A stretch of DNA of 42,630 bases from an uncultured Azospirillum sp. GTDB lineage: Bacteria; Pseudomonadota; Alphaproteobacteria; RF32; CAG-239. The stretch's first letter is position 1; each line of letters starts with the position of its first letter. Positions 9,313-18,464 of the stretch are shown here, in pieces. The stretch is from NCBI GenBank assembly GCA_946623145.1, contig CAMOQT010000003.1:1-42630 (forward strand). The letters run 5' to 3'. The position numbers were made by a program, and so were the translations under genes. Below the pieces are notes generated by a model that worked only from the letters and a program-made list of their open reading frames with translations, was not told where the DNA came from and did no database searches.

Positions 9313-11478
9313 TTAATCTAATTCCATTCCTGGTTTTACAGCCATATTCCGTCTCTGATATGTTCTTCCTTCAGCCTCTCTCTTATGGCTCAAAATAACG
9401 TATGAGAATGGTTTCAAGGCATAATTTTCACCTGCTTTATAAGTTTTATCTTCTTTCACAAAACCCTGTCGGGAAGAATCAAAAATAAGTTTCCATGAGC
9501 CACCTGATGGCGGTAATGGTAATTGATAATCAACCGTATAATAATCATCTCCTGAAATCATGACCATAAAGTCATCATCTTTACCTCCGGCTTGACGACT
9601 GCTTCCATTGAGCATATAAGCAATCGTTTTAGCATAAGGAGTGTGCCAATCTTGCTCTTCCATTTCTTTTGCGTCAGGACGAATCCAGGTAATATCTTTT
9701 ACTCCGTTTTCTTTAACCTTTTCACCGGTAAAAAGTTCCATACTGCTAAACGCCCCATGATTACGACGAAATGCATTTAATCTTTGAATATTCATAAAAA
9801 GCATTTTATTTTCAGAAGACATTTCTTTCCAGTCGACCCAAACGCTTTCATCATCAATACAATATGGATTATTATTTGGGCTTGAATAACCGCGTTCATC
9901 TCCTGCACGCATAAACGGAACACCTTTACTTAAAATATCAAAGGCGGCATTACTGACAGCGCGTTGATATAATTCATTACGATCTGATGATTTGCGATAA
10001 TTATCAGGACTTCCGTCGCGTCCTTCTTCTCCGTTCGGACGTGTATCTTTATAGTATTCAAAAGCGCCTAAAAGGCTAAATCCATCATGAGAACGCCCTG
10101 TTCCAATTACAGCACTGCTTTTTGTTGCCGGATCAACCAAAGCAGAACCCGCAATCTGAGTAGCAACTTCTCCTTGTTTTCCACCTTGAGAACTAAAAAA
10201 TTCAGCCACCGTTTTACGTCTTGCATCACTCCATTCTTTAACACCTTGGATTTGTCCTGAAAATCTTCCGGAATAATTTCCACCCAAAGCACTCCAGGGC
10301 TCAACGATAACATCCATATTTAACTTTTCGCGCGCATAGCGAATTTCTTGCATGAAACCACCATTATCTTGAAACTGACCATATTGATTAAGAGCGTTGT
10401 CTCCGCCTAAATCAAATCTCAAACCATCAACACCTAAAGAATTGGCATAATCTAAAAAGTCATGCAAAATTCGCTGTCCGCCCTTTGCATTTAAATTAAA
10501 ATTATTACGGCAACCGGTAAAATTTGCATAATTTGATTTATCATCCCCATTGGGGAGATAATAATTCGGACTGTCTATCAATTTATAAGATAAAGCGCGA
10601 TTATAAAATCCTTGTGTATCATATTCTCCGGTATGATTGAAAACGACATCTAAAGTTACTTTTATGCCACGACTATGTAAGGCATTAATCAGATATTTTA
10701 AATCTTCGTGATTTCCGTAACGGGGATTAACGGCAAAATGACAATACGGATTATATCCCCAATTATCGGTTTGACCTTTAGCTTTTTGCAAGTGGCGCCA
10801 AGGACATGTCGGCGTTATCGGCATTAATTCAATATTATTGACTCCTAATTGTTCAAAATAATCCAACATCCAAGGATTAGCCAAACCTCTTAATTTTCCT
10901 CGTTCAGCTAATGGTAAATTAGGGTTTCTAAATGTATAGTTACGGACATGGGTTTCTAAAATAGAATTTTTGCCCCAGGGAATTGTCGGTTTATGGTGTA
11001 GATAAGGGTACTTTTTCTTATCTTTTTGAGGATTTTGTTCAACCACAACAGATTTTGGCATATATGGCGCGCTATCTAAATCATTATCGACGCAAAGATA
11101 ATCATTTTCCCAATCTTTAATCTCCCCTGAAACATCTAAGCAATAAGGATCTATAGCTAATTTATTTGGATTAAAGAACAATCCCTGCTCCGGATTATAA
11201 TCTCCATAAATACGATAACCATATTTTTGACCGGCTTTAATTTTAGGAACAGAAACAGACCATATATCTCCTTCTTTTTTTTCTAATGGAATTCTTTTTT
11301 CTGTTTTTTCATCATCAGAAAAAAGGCAAAGCTCAATTTTTTTTGCATGTTCAGACGGAAGTGTGAAAACTGTTTTTTCCGGAGTAAAAACTGCACCCAT
11401 TTTATATTTTTCTGCCATTTTAAATCTTTCAAAAAAGTCTATATTTCTAATATTTGAAATATATAACTTTTTCTTCAA
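9313..11478 (-). CDS. glgX: Glycogen debranching enzyme / isoamylase-type GH13
   Basis: N-terminal CBM48-like region, GH13 motifs VTLDVVFNHTGE, VDGLRFDLGGD, DVIVEPW, GRSHDGFSL; true start may be the internal MAEKYKMG. Confidence 0.9.
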   Translation of the reverse strand: MKKKLYISNIRNIDFFERFKMAEKYKMGAVFTPEKTVFTLPSEHAKKIELCLFSDDEKTEKRIPLEKKEGDIWSVSVPKIKAGQKYGYRIYGDYNPEQGLFFNPNKLAIDPYCLDVSGEIKDWENDYLCVDNDLDSAPYMPKSVVVEQNPQKDKKKYPYLHHKPTIPWGKNSILETHVRNYTFRNPNLPLAERGKLRGLANPWMLDYFEQLGVNNIELMPITPTCPWRHLQKAKGQTDNWGYNPYCHFAVNPRYGNHEDLKYLINALHSRGIKVTLDVVFNHTGEYDTQGFYNRALSYKLIDSPNYYLPNGDDKSNYANFTGCRNNFNLNAKGGQRILHDFLDYANSLGVDGLRFDLGGDNALNQYGQFQDNGGFMQEIRYAREKLNMDVIVEPWSALGGNYSGRFSGQIQGVKEWSDARRKTVAEFFSSQGGKQGEVATQIAGSALVDPATKSSAVIGTGRSHDGFSLLGAFEYYKDTRPNGEEGRDGSPDNYRKSSDRNELYQRAVSNAAFDILSKGVPFMRAGDERGYSSPNNNPYCIDDESVWVDWKEMSSENKMLFMNIQRLNAFRRNHGAFSSMELFTGEKVKENGVKDITWIRPDAKEMEEQDWHTPYAKTIAYMLNGSSRQAGGKDDDFMVMISGDDYYTVDYQLPLPPSGGSWKLIFDSSRQGFVKEDKTYKAGENYALKPFSYVILSHKREAEGRTYQRRNMAVKPGMELD

Positions 11479-11491
11479 TTTGCAAAGTTAT

Positions 11492-12157
11492 TTAAGTGTT
11501 TGTCCCTAAATTTTGGTAAAAATCTTTAAAGTCATTAAAATAAATGATTTGACTATTCGGTTCTCCTTCATCTCCCCATATTGAACGACCAATACGGATA
11601 GCCTGAGCATGAGCATTAAGTGCCGCCTGACTATCCAGCGGAGAATCTCCTATAACCCAAACCGTTTCCGGTGTGATTTTTTGTGGTAACATATCTTCCT
11701 CTAAAGCATAATAAATATGCTCCGGAGAAGGTTTATCCGCAGGGGCTTCGTGTCCGCAAACAATCTTTCTGAAATATACTTTTGGAAACAGTAACTCTTT
11801 TTCTTTCTCCAATAATATTCTCTCTTTATTACTGATGATATAAAGTTGAATGCCCCGCGCACTCAAATAGGTCAATAATTTCACCACATAAGGAAATGTC
11901 TTAATTTTGGTTGGCATAATGCGCAGATAAATATCTCGATAACGGGTATAAGCTTCTTCCGCAATTTTCCCAAAAATGAGTGGAAAATTATCTTTAAAAG
12001 ATAAACTGCCGTCCCTTAATTTTTTAACTTTATCCCAGCAAGGTAAATGATACGCCGCTAATACTTCATTAATAGCCGTCGTTAACGAACTTCGGCTCTC
12101 TACCAGCGTATTATCCCAATCAAAAAGGGCATATTTTAATTTTGATATATCTAACAT
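11492..12157 (-). CDS. HAD-family hydrolase (phosphoglycolate phosphatase-like)
   Basis: FDWDNTLVES (motif I), YIISNKE (motif II), KPSPEHIYYAL and WVIGDSPLDSQAALNA (motifs III/IV). Confidence 0.85.
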   Translation of the reverse strand: MLDISKLKYALFDWDNTLVESRSSLTTAINEVLAAYHLPCWDKVKKLRDGSLSFKDNFPLIFGKIAEEAYTRYRDIYLRIMPTKIKTFPYVVKLLTYLSARGIQLYIISNKERILLEKEKELLFPKVYFRKIVCGHEAPADKPSPEHIYYALEEDMLPQKITPETVWVIGDSPLDSQAALNAHAQAIRIGRSIWGDEGEPNSQIIYFNDFKDFYQNLGTNT

Positions 12158-12203
12158 ATTGTGTCCTTGTTTTTTAGATATACCTTAGCCTCAAAAAAAT
12201 CAA

Positions 12204-12923
12204 CTATTCCTTCAAAACACGAGCCACAGTTAAAGCATCTACGCTCTTTGCTCCCGCTGTTTTTAGAACTAAACCACACTCTTTTAATGTTGCTCCTGTG
12301 GTATAAATATCGTCGATTATCACAACTCTTTTGTCTTTAATTTTATCCGCTGAAACGACCGTAAAAGCGTTTTTAACATTATTTCTTCGCCGACTTCCGC
12401 TGCATTCAACTTGAGGTTTTGTATTTTTATGACGTTTAAGCGATGTATAATCAACCGGCACCCCTGTTAATTTACTCAGTTCTTTACACAATAATGCCGC
12501 TTGATTGTATTTTCTATGTCTCAATCTTGTTTTATGAAGAGGAACAGGGATCAAAATATCTACACCTTGTTCCCAAATATCATGTCCTGCAGCTAAAAGC
12601 CATCGTGCTAAAAAGGGGGCATTTTCTGTTCTATCAAGAAATTTAAAGTTTATCAGAAGTGGTTTGCTATTTTCATCATAATATACTTTGGCCCGTTGCA
12701 TTCTAAACGGATTTTTATTATCACTCACGCAGGTTGCACAAGTTTTAGCTTTTGTTCCGCAAGAAAGAGGACATCCGCAACTTTGGCAATAAGGCTTGCT
12801 TATAAATTTTATTTTAGAAAAACAATCTTCACAAAGACCATTTTCTCCGCTCAAAATTTTTCCACATAACAAACAACGTGGCGGTAAAATGATGTTTAAT
12901 ATATTTTTCAAAAAAGCTAACAT
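12204..12923 (-). CDS. comF: ComF family protein
   Basis: N-terminal zinc-finger cysteines (PPRCLLCGKILSGENGLCEDC, CQSCGCPL), PRTase motif VVIIDDIYTTGATLKECGLVLKTAGAKSV. Confidence 0.93.
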   Translation of the reverse strand: MLAFLKNILNIILPPRCLLCGKILSGENGLCEDCFSKIKFISKPYCQSCGCPLSCGTKAKTCATCVSDNKNPFRMQRAKVYYDENSKPLLINFKFLDRTENAPFLARWLLAAGHDIWEQGVDILIPVPLHKTRLRHRKYNQAALLCKELSKLTGVPVDYTSLKRHKNTKPQVECSGSRRRNNVKNAFTVVSADKIKDKRVVIIDDIYTTGATLKECGLVLKTAGAKSVDALTVARVLKE

Positions 12924-13795
12924 CAGGCGGTGATTTTCAATAATTCCTTATGAATATCATTAATATTATTGACGACGATGATTCCCGCATCTTTCATTGT
13001 GTTAACTTTGTCCTGAACAGTGATATCTCCGTAAGTCATCAAATCTCCGACATATCCCATTTTATGATCATCAAGCATTGTATTACCGGCCACAATGCCT
13101 ATTATTGGCTTTTTATGCTTTAAATGACGGTAATAAGCAGCTCCTTCTTCCTCAAACAGTCCGCCCATTTGACCGACCATAACAATTGCATCGGTTTGAT
13201 CATCTTCATGAAAAGCTGCAATAGCATCAACAAAATCCATACCGATAATCATATCATCTCCTAAACCGATAACCGTTGACTGACCGGCATTGGCTCTTTT
13301 TGTTTCCAACACAGCCTCATATGTTAAGGTTGATGAACGGGAAACTATTCCTATACGTCCTACAGTATGAATGTTTTCAGGGAAAATACCTAATCTTGCT
13401 TCTCCAGGAGTAATAATTCCCGGTGTATTTGGGCCGATCAGACGGGTTTTAGATTGCTTCAATATGGCTTTAACTTCCAACATATCTTTAACAGGAACAT
13501 TATCAGCAATACAGACCATCAGGTCTAATCCGGCTTCTACACCTTCTTTAACGGCAGCAACAACCTGTTTTGCCGGAACAAACATAACGGAAGCATTTGC
13601 TCCTGTCCCTTTTATGGCTTCTTTTACCGTATTAAAAACAGGAATACCTAAATGTTCTGTTCCTCCTTTTCCCGGTGTAACACCTGCAACTACATTTGTT
13701 CCGTAGTCCAAAGATCTTTTAACATGGAAAGAAGCTTGTGTACCGGTGATACCTTGTACCAATACTTTTGTCTCTTTATTTACAAAAACAGACAT
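12923..13795 (-). CDS. Succinyl-CoA synthetase alpha-subunit-like protein, catalytic His replaced by Tyr
   Basis: CoA-binding/ligase fold motifs KVLVQGITGTQASFHVKRSLDYGTNVVAGVTPGKGG, GPNTPGIITPGEARLGI, SRSSTLTYEAV; KMGYVGDL stands where SucD has RMGHAGAI. Confidence 0.85.
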   Translation of the reverse strand: MSVFVNKETKVLVQGITGTQASFHVKRSLDYGTNVVAGVTPGKGGTEHLGIPVFNTVKEAIKGTGANASVMFVPAKQVVAAVKEGVEAGLDLMVCIADNVPVKDMLEVKAILKQSKTRLIGPNTPGIITPGEARLGIFPENIHTVGRIGIVSRSSTLTYEAVLETKRANAGQSTVIGLGDDMIIGMDFVDAIAAFHEDDQTDAIVMVGQMGGLFEEEGAAYYRHLKHKKPIIGIVAGNTMLDDHKMGYVGDLMTYGDITVQDKVNTMKDAGIIVVNNINDIHKELLKITA

Positions 13796-14997
13796 TAGTC
13801 ACTTTCCTCCATAGCTTGAAGCAATTTATCAACCGAATCCTGCATATCCTCAGCAATGATAACCGGCAAATGAGAATTTTGCAAAATTCGTTTTGCTTCA
13901 TCTTTATTTGTTCCTTCAAAACGAACAACAAGAGGGACATTTAATCCAACTTCTGAGGCAGCCGCAACAATTCCGTCTGCCACCAGATTACATCTTAAAA
14001 ATCCACCCAGTACATTGATTAATATACCTTCCACGCGGGGATTAGTCATAATTAATTTAATACCAGCGGCTATTTTATCTCTATCAACACCACCTTTAAC
14101 GTTCAGGAAACATGCTGTATCTTCTCCCCGAGCTCGGATTAAATCCATCGCGGCCAAAGCAATTCCATCACCATTTACAATACAACCGATACTTCCATCA
14201 AACGAGCAATATTGGAAGCCATTTTTTGAAGCACGCAATTCTCGCTCTTCAATTTCATAAGCATCGAACAGTGGTTTCATTTGCGGCTGACGAAATAATG
14301 CCTTATCGTCAATTGTTAATTTTGCGTCCAGAGCAACAATTTCACCGTAACGATCAATTCCTGCCGGGTTAACTTCCAGCATTAAAGCATCTGTATCTTT
14401 AAATGCTTGAAACAAGCCTTGGACATATTTTTTTAAACGCGAACGGTATCTGTCTTTTAATTCCAAAAAAGCGGCCGCTTCTTTAACCTGCTTCGAAGAT
14501 ATTCCTTTATGCAAATCTAATTTAAGGCGCAGAATTTTTTCAGGCTCCTCAGCTGCGATTTGAGTAATATTTTTATCGCCCAAATAGGCTAACAACAAAG
14601 TTATTTCTGCTTCTAATCGATCAATAGCCAGACCAGTATAAAATATCTTTTTAATTTTATGAAAAGCTTCCACATAAACACGTGTAACAACTCTTCCTTT
14701 TGAACTCGTTTGCGGCGTTACCAAAGTAGCACCCAACATCTCTTCAGCCCCCTTCATAATAGCGCGACGAGATGTCATATATCTGATACCGGAACCTTTT
14801 CCCGCATTTTTTTCCAAAAAATATCCTTTAGGACGTGCTCCTGACTGAATTTGTGCTTTCAAAACCCAAGGTCCACGTGAAGATACTTCCGAAGCAGCTC
14901 TTTTGGCTTCTAACGGCGTATAGGCAATTTTTCCTTTAGGAATCTTAATTCCGTACTGACTAATAATTGCTTTTGCCTGATATTCATGTATATTCAT
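13795..14997 (-). CDS. Succinyl-CoA synthetase beta-subunit-like protein, divergent
   Basis: MNIHEYQAKAIISQYGIKIPKG start, LEVNPAGI, DAKLTIDDKALFRQP, SFDGSIGCIVNGDGIALAAMDLI, GLNVPLVVRFEGTN; overlaps the SucD-like start. Confidence 0.85.
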   Translation of the reverse strand: MNIHEYQAKAIISQYGIKIPKGKIAYTPLEAKRAASEVSSRGPWVLKAQIQSGARPKGYFLEKNAGKGSGIRYMTSRRAIMKGAEEMLGATLVTPQTSSKGRVVTRVYVEAFHKIKKIFYTGLAIDRLEAEITLLLAYLGDKNITQIAAEEPEKILRLKLDLHKGISSKQVKEAAAFLELKDRYRSRLKKYVQGLFQAFKDTDALMLEVNPAGIDRYGEIVALDAKLTIDDKALFRQPQMKPLFDAYEIEERELRASKNGFQYCSFDGSIGCIVNGDGIALAAMDLIRARGEDTACFLNVKGGVDRDKIAAGIKLIMTNPRVEGILINVLGGFLRCNLVADGIVAAASEVGLNVPLVVRFEGTNKDEAKRILQNSHLPVIIAEDMQDSVDKLLQAMEESD

Positions 14998-15009
14998 ACC
15001 GTATCTCTA

Positions 15010-15408
15010 CTATTGTGCGCCGGCGTATTCCTTTATTTTCTCAACCATTGAGAACAGACCGTTACGGCGACTTGGGCTTAAATGTTCTTGCAGTTTTAGT
15101 TTAGCAAAAATTTCTTCAACTTCAATCTCTTTAATCTCTTGTGCAGATTTATTTGAATAAATCATTAAAACAATAGCAATTAAGCCTTTTACAATAAAGG
15201 CATCGCTATCTCCTTTAAAATAAAATTTTCCGTTTTCCTTTTTGGGTTCAAGCCACACTTGAGATTGACATCCTCTGACTTTCCAGTCTTCCGTTCTGTA
15301 TTCTTCATCCAGAGGCTCTAAATGACTGCCAAGTTCTATAATGTAACTGTATTTTTCCTCCCAACCATCCAGAAGTTCGAAATTATCTATCAGTTCATTA
15401 ATATCCAT
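15010..15408 (-). CDS. sufE: SufE family Fe-S assembly protein
   Basis: WEEKYSYIIELGSHLEPL, DWKVRGCQSQVWL (conserved Cys), LSPSRRNGLFSMVEKIKEYA. Confidence 0.93.
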   Translation of the reverse strand: MDINELIDNFELLDGWEEKYSYIIELGSHLEPLDEEYRTEDWKVRGCQSQVWLEPKKENGKFYFKGDSDAFIVKGLIAIVLMIYSNKSAQEIKEIEVEEIFAKLKLQEHLSPSRRNGLFSMVEKIKEYAGAQ

Positions 15409-15869
15409 TATATCATCTCCATCATAGCTCGAGCTTCTTCTGTCATACGGTCAAAGCTCCATGCCGGCTCCCAAACGATTTTAACTGTCACTTTTCCAAC
15501 CCCTTCAACCAGAGCCACAACATCTGCGGCTTGTTGAGGTAAGACACCGGCAACAGGACATCCCGGAGCCGTTAATGTCATATCAATCTCAACATCTCCG
15601 TTATCACTTTGACGGACATCATAAACCAATCCTAAATCATAAATATTTATTGGAATTTCCGGATCAAAAACTGTTTTAAGCGCTTCAACAATATCTCCCT
15701 GAGATGCTTTTTTCTCTCCTTCAGGTAAAGCTTGCCCAGCGTGAGCCTCGTAATCTTGAGGAACAACAGATCCTTCAGAAGCAGTATCCTGCCCCTGAGT
15801 CATAGCACTTAGAAGTCTTAATTCATTTTCATCTATTTCTTTTTCTTCACTCACTATTTTATTCCTCAA
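15408..15869 (-). CDS. sufT: MIP18/DUF59-family SUF assembly protein
   Basis: ALKTVFDPEIPINIYDLGLVYDV, MTLTAPGCPVAGVLP, VKIVWEPAWSFDRMTEEAR. Confidence 0.9.
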   Translation of the reverse strand: MRNKIVSEEKEIDENELRLLSAMTQGQDTASEGSVVPQDYEAHAGQALPEGEKKASQGDIVEALKTVFDPEIPINIYDLGLVYDVRQSDNGDVEIDMTLTAPGCPVAGVLPQQAADVVALVEGVGKVTVKIVWEPAWSFDRMTEEARAMMEMI

Positions 15870-16779
15870 CCATCAAAATCAGACAAACAATCGACACTAA
15901 AAGTAATATCAAATACTGTGGTTTGATTTTTATATAATGTCCTTTTTTAGCAAAAGTAAACAGATAGTTATTTCCTAACATAATCCATACCGGATATGCG
16001 TGGACAATTGCTGCTACATAAGCCGGGTTTGGACTTAAATACATTGTATAAGTTTTCAAAACACTGTGTAGAATCGCAAAGCACATAAAAAACCATGCAA
16101 ATTTTAGGTTTTTACGTTCAAAAATCTCTTTAAAATGCCGTTTTTCTTGGAATAATATATTGCACACCCCTGCGACAAAAGAAGTTATCAAGGTATAATA
16201 AAATATTGCCGAAATTACATTTTCTGCACCTAAATGTGTCGTTTCTTTACTGGTCACATCAATAAACGTTTCACAACTCATTGCAGCCAATAAAAACCAT
16301 AAAGCTTTACGATTAGCTTTAGCCTGACTGATAAGAATTAAGGCTGTTGCGACACCTAACAAACATATGACAATTAAGGAAAATTTATCAGGTTCTGCAA
16401 TTAATTCCTGTAACTCATGGGGATGAATAAGCACCCAGACGATAAAGATAATGGCAATACTGACAGGATGAATAAGACTGGTAACTTCCGCTCCAAAGGC
16501 TTTCGCTGAATTAAGAATCCGATTTTCTCCAATTGATAAAACTAAGCCTTGTACCACGCATAAAACATAAAACCAGATATTGTGAATTGGCACAAAATAA
16601 AAACAAAACGGCAACAGAATAACTGCCGTTCCTAAACCGCGATAAGCCATTAAAACAGAGCCTTTGACTTTTAAAAACTGATTAGCCCATACATAACTTG
16701 CGGTTAATAAGCTTAAACAAAGAGCCAATATCCACCAATAGTTTTGCATTAAATCCTCTGCTTCTTGTTTTTTGCACAA
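15859..16779 (-). CDS. DMT-superfamily (EamA-like) transporter, about 10 TM (paralog 1)
   Basis: Two-repeat hydrophobic architecture; clear similarity to the product of 17563..18453. Confidence 0.75.
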   Translation of the reverse strand: MCKKQEAEDLMQNYWWILALCLSLLTASYVWANQFLKVKGSVLMAYRGLGTAVILLPFCFYFVPIHNIWFYVLCVVQGLVLSIGENRILNSAKAFGAEVTSLIHPVSIAIIFIVWVLIHPHELQELIAEPDKFSLIVICLLGVATALILISQAKANRKALWFLLAAMSCETFIDVTSKETTHLGAENVISAIFYYTLITSFVAGVCNILFQEKRHFKEIFERKNLKFAWFFMCFAILHSVLKTYTMYLSPNPAYVAAIVHAYPVWIMLGNNYLFTFAKKGHYIKIKPQYLILLLVSIVCLILMVEE

Positions 16780-16840
16780 TTAACAGAAGTTATAAGCGAA
16801 TATTTTTGCTTGTCAAGATTATCTCTTGATGAAAAATGAC

Positions 16841-16868
16841 TTGCTAATTCCTTAAAAGCTATTATATT
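16841..16868 (+). promoter_or_regulatory. Candidate sigma70-type promoter for the structured RNA/XRE transcript
   Basis: TTGCTA (16841-16846), 16-bp spacer, TATATT (16863-16868). Confidence 0.4.
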
Positions 16869-16894
16869 TTAGATGGATTAAGTTTCGGATATTA

Positions 16895-17024
16895 TTATAC
16901 ATGCCATGAGGACTAGGAAACCTCCGGCAACATAACTTTGCCAAGTTATATGGCACCTAACAGGCACTACTCTGAAAGGAGGAGTGCCACGATAGTTGTA
17001 TGACTTAGTGGGTGCACGTTGCCG
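16895..17024 (+). ncRNA. Structured RNA / candidate riboswitch-like leader upstream of the XRE gene
   Basis: Self-consistent multi-helix fold: P1 16895-16901/16997-17003, P2 16908-16911/16921-16924, P3 16932-16938/16943-16949, P4 16963-16972/16979-16988 (one A-G mismatch), pseudoknot 16914-16917/16956-16959; competing helix CGGCAAC 16925-16931 / GTTGCCG 17018-17024. Confidence 0.55.
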
Positions 17025-17040
17025 TGTTTTTCTACGCTCC

Positions 17041-17067
17041 TCCGCCTTTCAGAAGGCGGATTTTTTT
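17041..17067 (+). terminator. Rho-independent terminator between the structured RNA and the XRE start codon
   Basis: TCCGCCTT-tcag-AAGGCGGA stem then TTTTTTT, 24 nt before the ATG at 17091. Confidence 0.85.
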
Positions 17068-17090
17068 ATTTTTCAGAGGAGTTTTAGAAA

Positions 17091-17558
17091 ATGAATACAC
17101 AAAAACAAATCTCATCTAGTCAAGTTCGTTTTCGTAGTCGTTGCCCGAATGGTGAAATTAATCCTGTTGACGTTTATGTCGGAAAAAGAATCGCTCTTCG
17201 TCGTAAATTATTGAATCTCTCTCAAGATGTTTTAGCAAAAAAACTCGGTATTACTTTTCAACAAGTTCAAAAATATGAAAAAGGAAAAAATCGCATTAGT
17301 GCCAGCCGTTTATGGGATTACAGCCAAATTTTAGGCGTTGAAATTAATTATTTTTTTCAAGACATGCCTCAAGAAATAGCTAATCAAAGTCCGAGAATGT
17401 TTCACAACACAGTAAATGAACAAAACATTTTGTTAGATACACCTTTTGATTTAACCTCTGAAGCACAGGAAATTTTGCTATATTATTCCAAAATTCATCA
17501 CCCTGCTATTTCTCAAGCTATTACTGATTTATTAAAAGCGCTTACACAATCTTATTAA
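17091..17558 (+). CDS. XRE-family HTH transcriptional regulator
   Basis: VGKRIALRRKLLNLSQDVLAKKLGITFQQVQKYEKGKNRISASRLWDYSQILGVEINYFF; SD cagaggag upstream. Confidence 0.93.
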   Translation: MNTQKQISSSQVRFRSRCPNGEINPVDVYVGKRIALRRKLLNLSQDVLAKKLGITFQQVQKYEKGKNRISASRLWDYSQILGVEINYFFQDMPQEIANQSPRMFHNTVNEQNILLDTPFDLTSEAQEILLYYSKIHHPAISQAITDLLKALTQSY

Positions 17559-17562
17559 AAAT

Positions 17563-18453
17563 TTATTTTCCAAGCAAAATTAAACCGATGACAGATGCGA
17601 ATAAAACACCGACAACTTTTAGGCTAATATGCGGACATAGATAATTTTTATAATGACAAACTTGGTAAATATCCCAACCGATAATTAACATAGGATACGT
17701 ATAGATAATTGCTGCAACATATGATGGATTAAATGTTTTAGCCATTGCCACGTTCTTTGAGGCTAAAGACAGAAGTGCCCAAATAACCAATATCACCCCA
17801 TTTTTCAAATTTTGTGGTTTCCACAGCAAGGATGTTTTATAAGTCCTTAAATATGCCCATAAGTTGGCTACACCCATGATAATACTCATAATCAAAATAT
17901 AATAAAAGACAGCCGAAGACAGATTTTCTTTTCCAAAAAACATCGCCTGTTTGTTCAAAATATCCGACCCTGTTGTCATAAACAAGCACGGCAACAAATA
18001 TATAAAGGCACGGAAACCTATCTTACTTTTACGCAATTGCAAAATTGTAATCGTAATTCCTACTAAACAGGCAATGATTCCTAGACACCGCCACGGATTA
18101 TGAATTAATAAAATAATCTGGTACGGATATATCATCAACCAAGAAATAAATGTCACACCGATACTCAACGGTTGAATGGCGCTTGTCATTTCTGCTCCGT
18201 ATTTATTGACGGCATGAAAAAAACGATTATCCAAATATGATGCCCATAAGCCTTGCGCAATTACAAACACATAAAAATAGGGATCATATATGAATGGAAA
18301 AAAAGGAATAAACGGCAACATAACAAGTCCGGCACCGAGACCACGATATGTCATGAATAACGAAGCCGGCATTTTGAAAATTTGGCTTGAATAAATATAA
18401 ACAGCCGTAAATAGGCTGGAAATTAAAGCCGCTATCCACCAAACATTTTCCAT
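17563..18453 (-). CDS. DMT-superfamily (EamA-like) transporter (paralog 2)
   Basis: WWIAALISSLFTAVYIYSSQIFK...TYRGLGAGLVMLPF...NRFFHAVNKYGAEMTSAIQPLSI parallels paralog 1 (YRGLGTAVILLPF...NRILNSAKAFGAEVTSLIHPVSI). Confidence 0.75.
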   Translation of the reverse strand: MENVWWIAALISSLFTAVYIYSSQIFKMPASLFMTYRGLGAGLVMLPFIPFFPFIYDPYFYVFVIAQGLWASYLDNRFFHAVNKYGAEMTSAIQPLSIGVTFISWLMIYPYQIILLIHNPWRCLGIIACLVGITITILQLRKSKIGFRAFIYLLPCLFMTTGSDILNKQAMFFGKENLSSAVFYYILIMSIIMGVANLWAYLRTYKTSLLWKPQNLKNGVILVIWALLSLASKNVAMAKTFNPSYVAAIIYTYPMLIIGWDIYQVCHYKNYLCPHISLKVVGVLFASVIGLILLGK

Positions 18454-18464
18454 ATTCGTTTTCC

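Noticed and set aside
10107-10313. 68-aa minus ORF inside glgX
   Set aside because: Alternate reading frame within a strongly supported GH13 gene.
16895-17067. Structured RNA as 4.5S/SRP RNA, RNase P RNA or tmRNA
   Set aside because: Lacks the SRP domain IV GGAAG-type motif, the RNase P GAGGAAAGTCC core and any tmRNA acceptor/tag signals by eye; left as an unassigned candidate.
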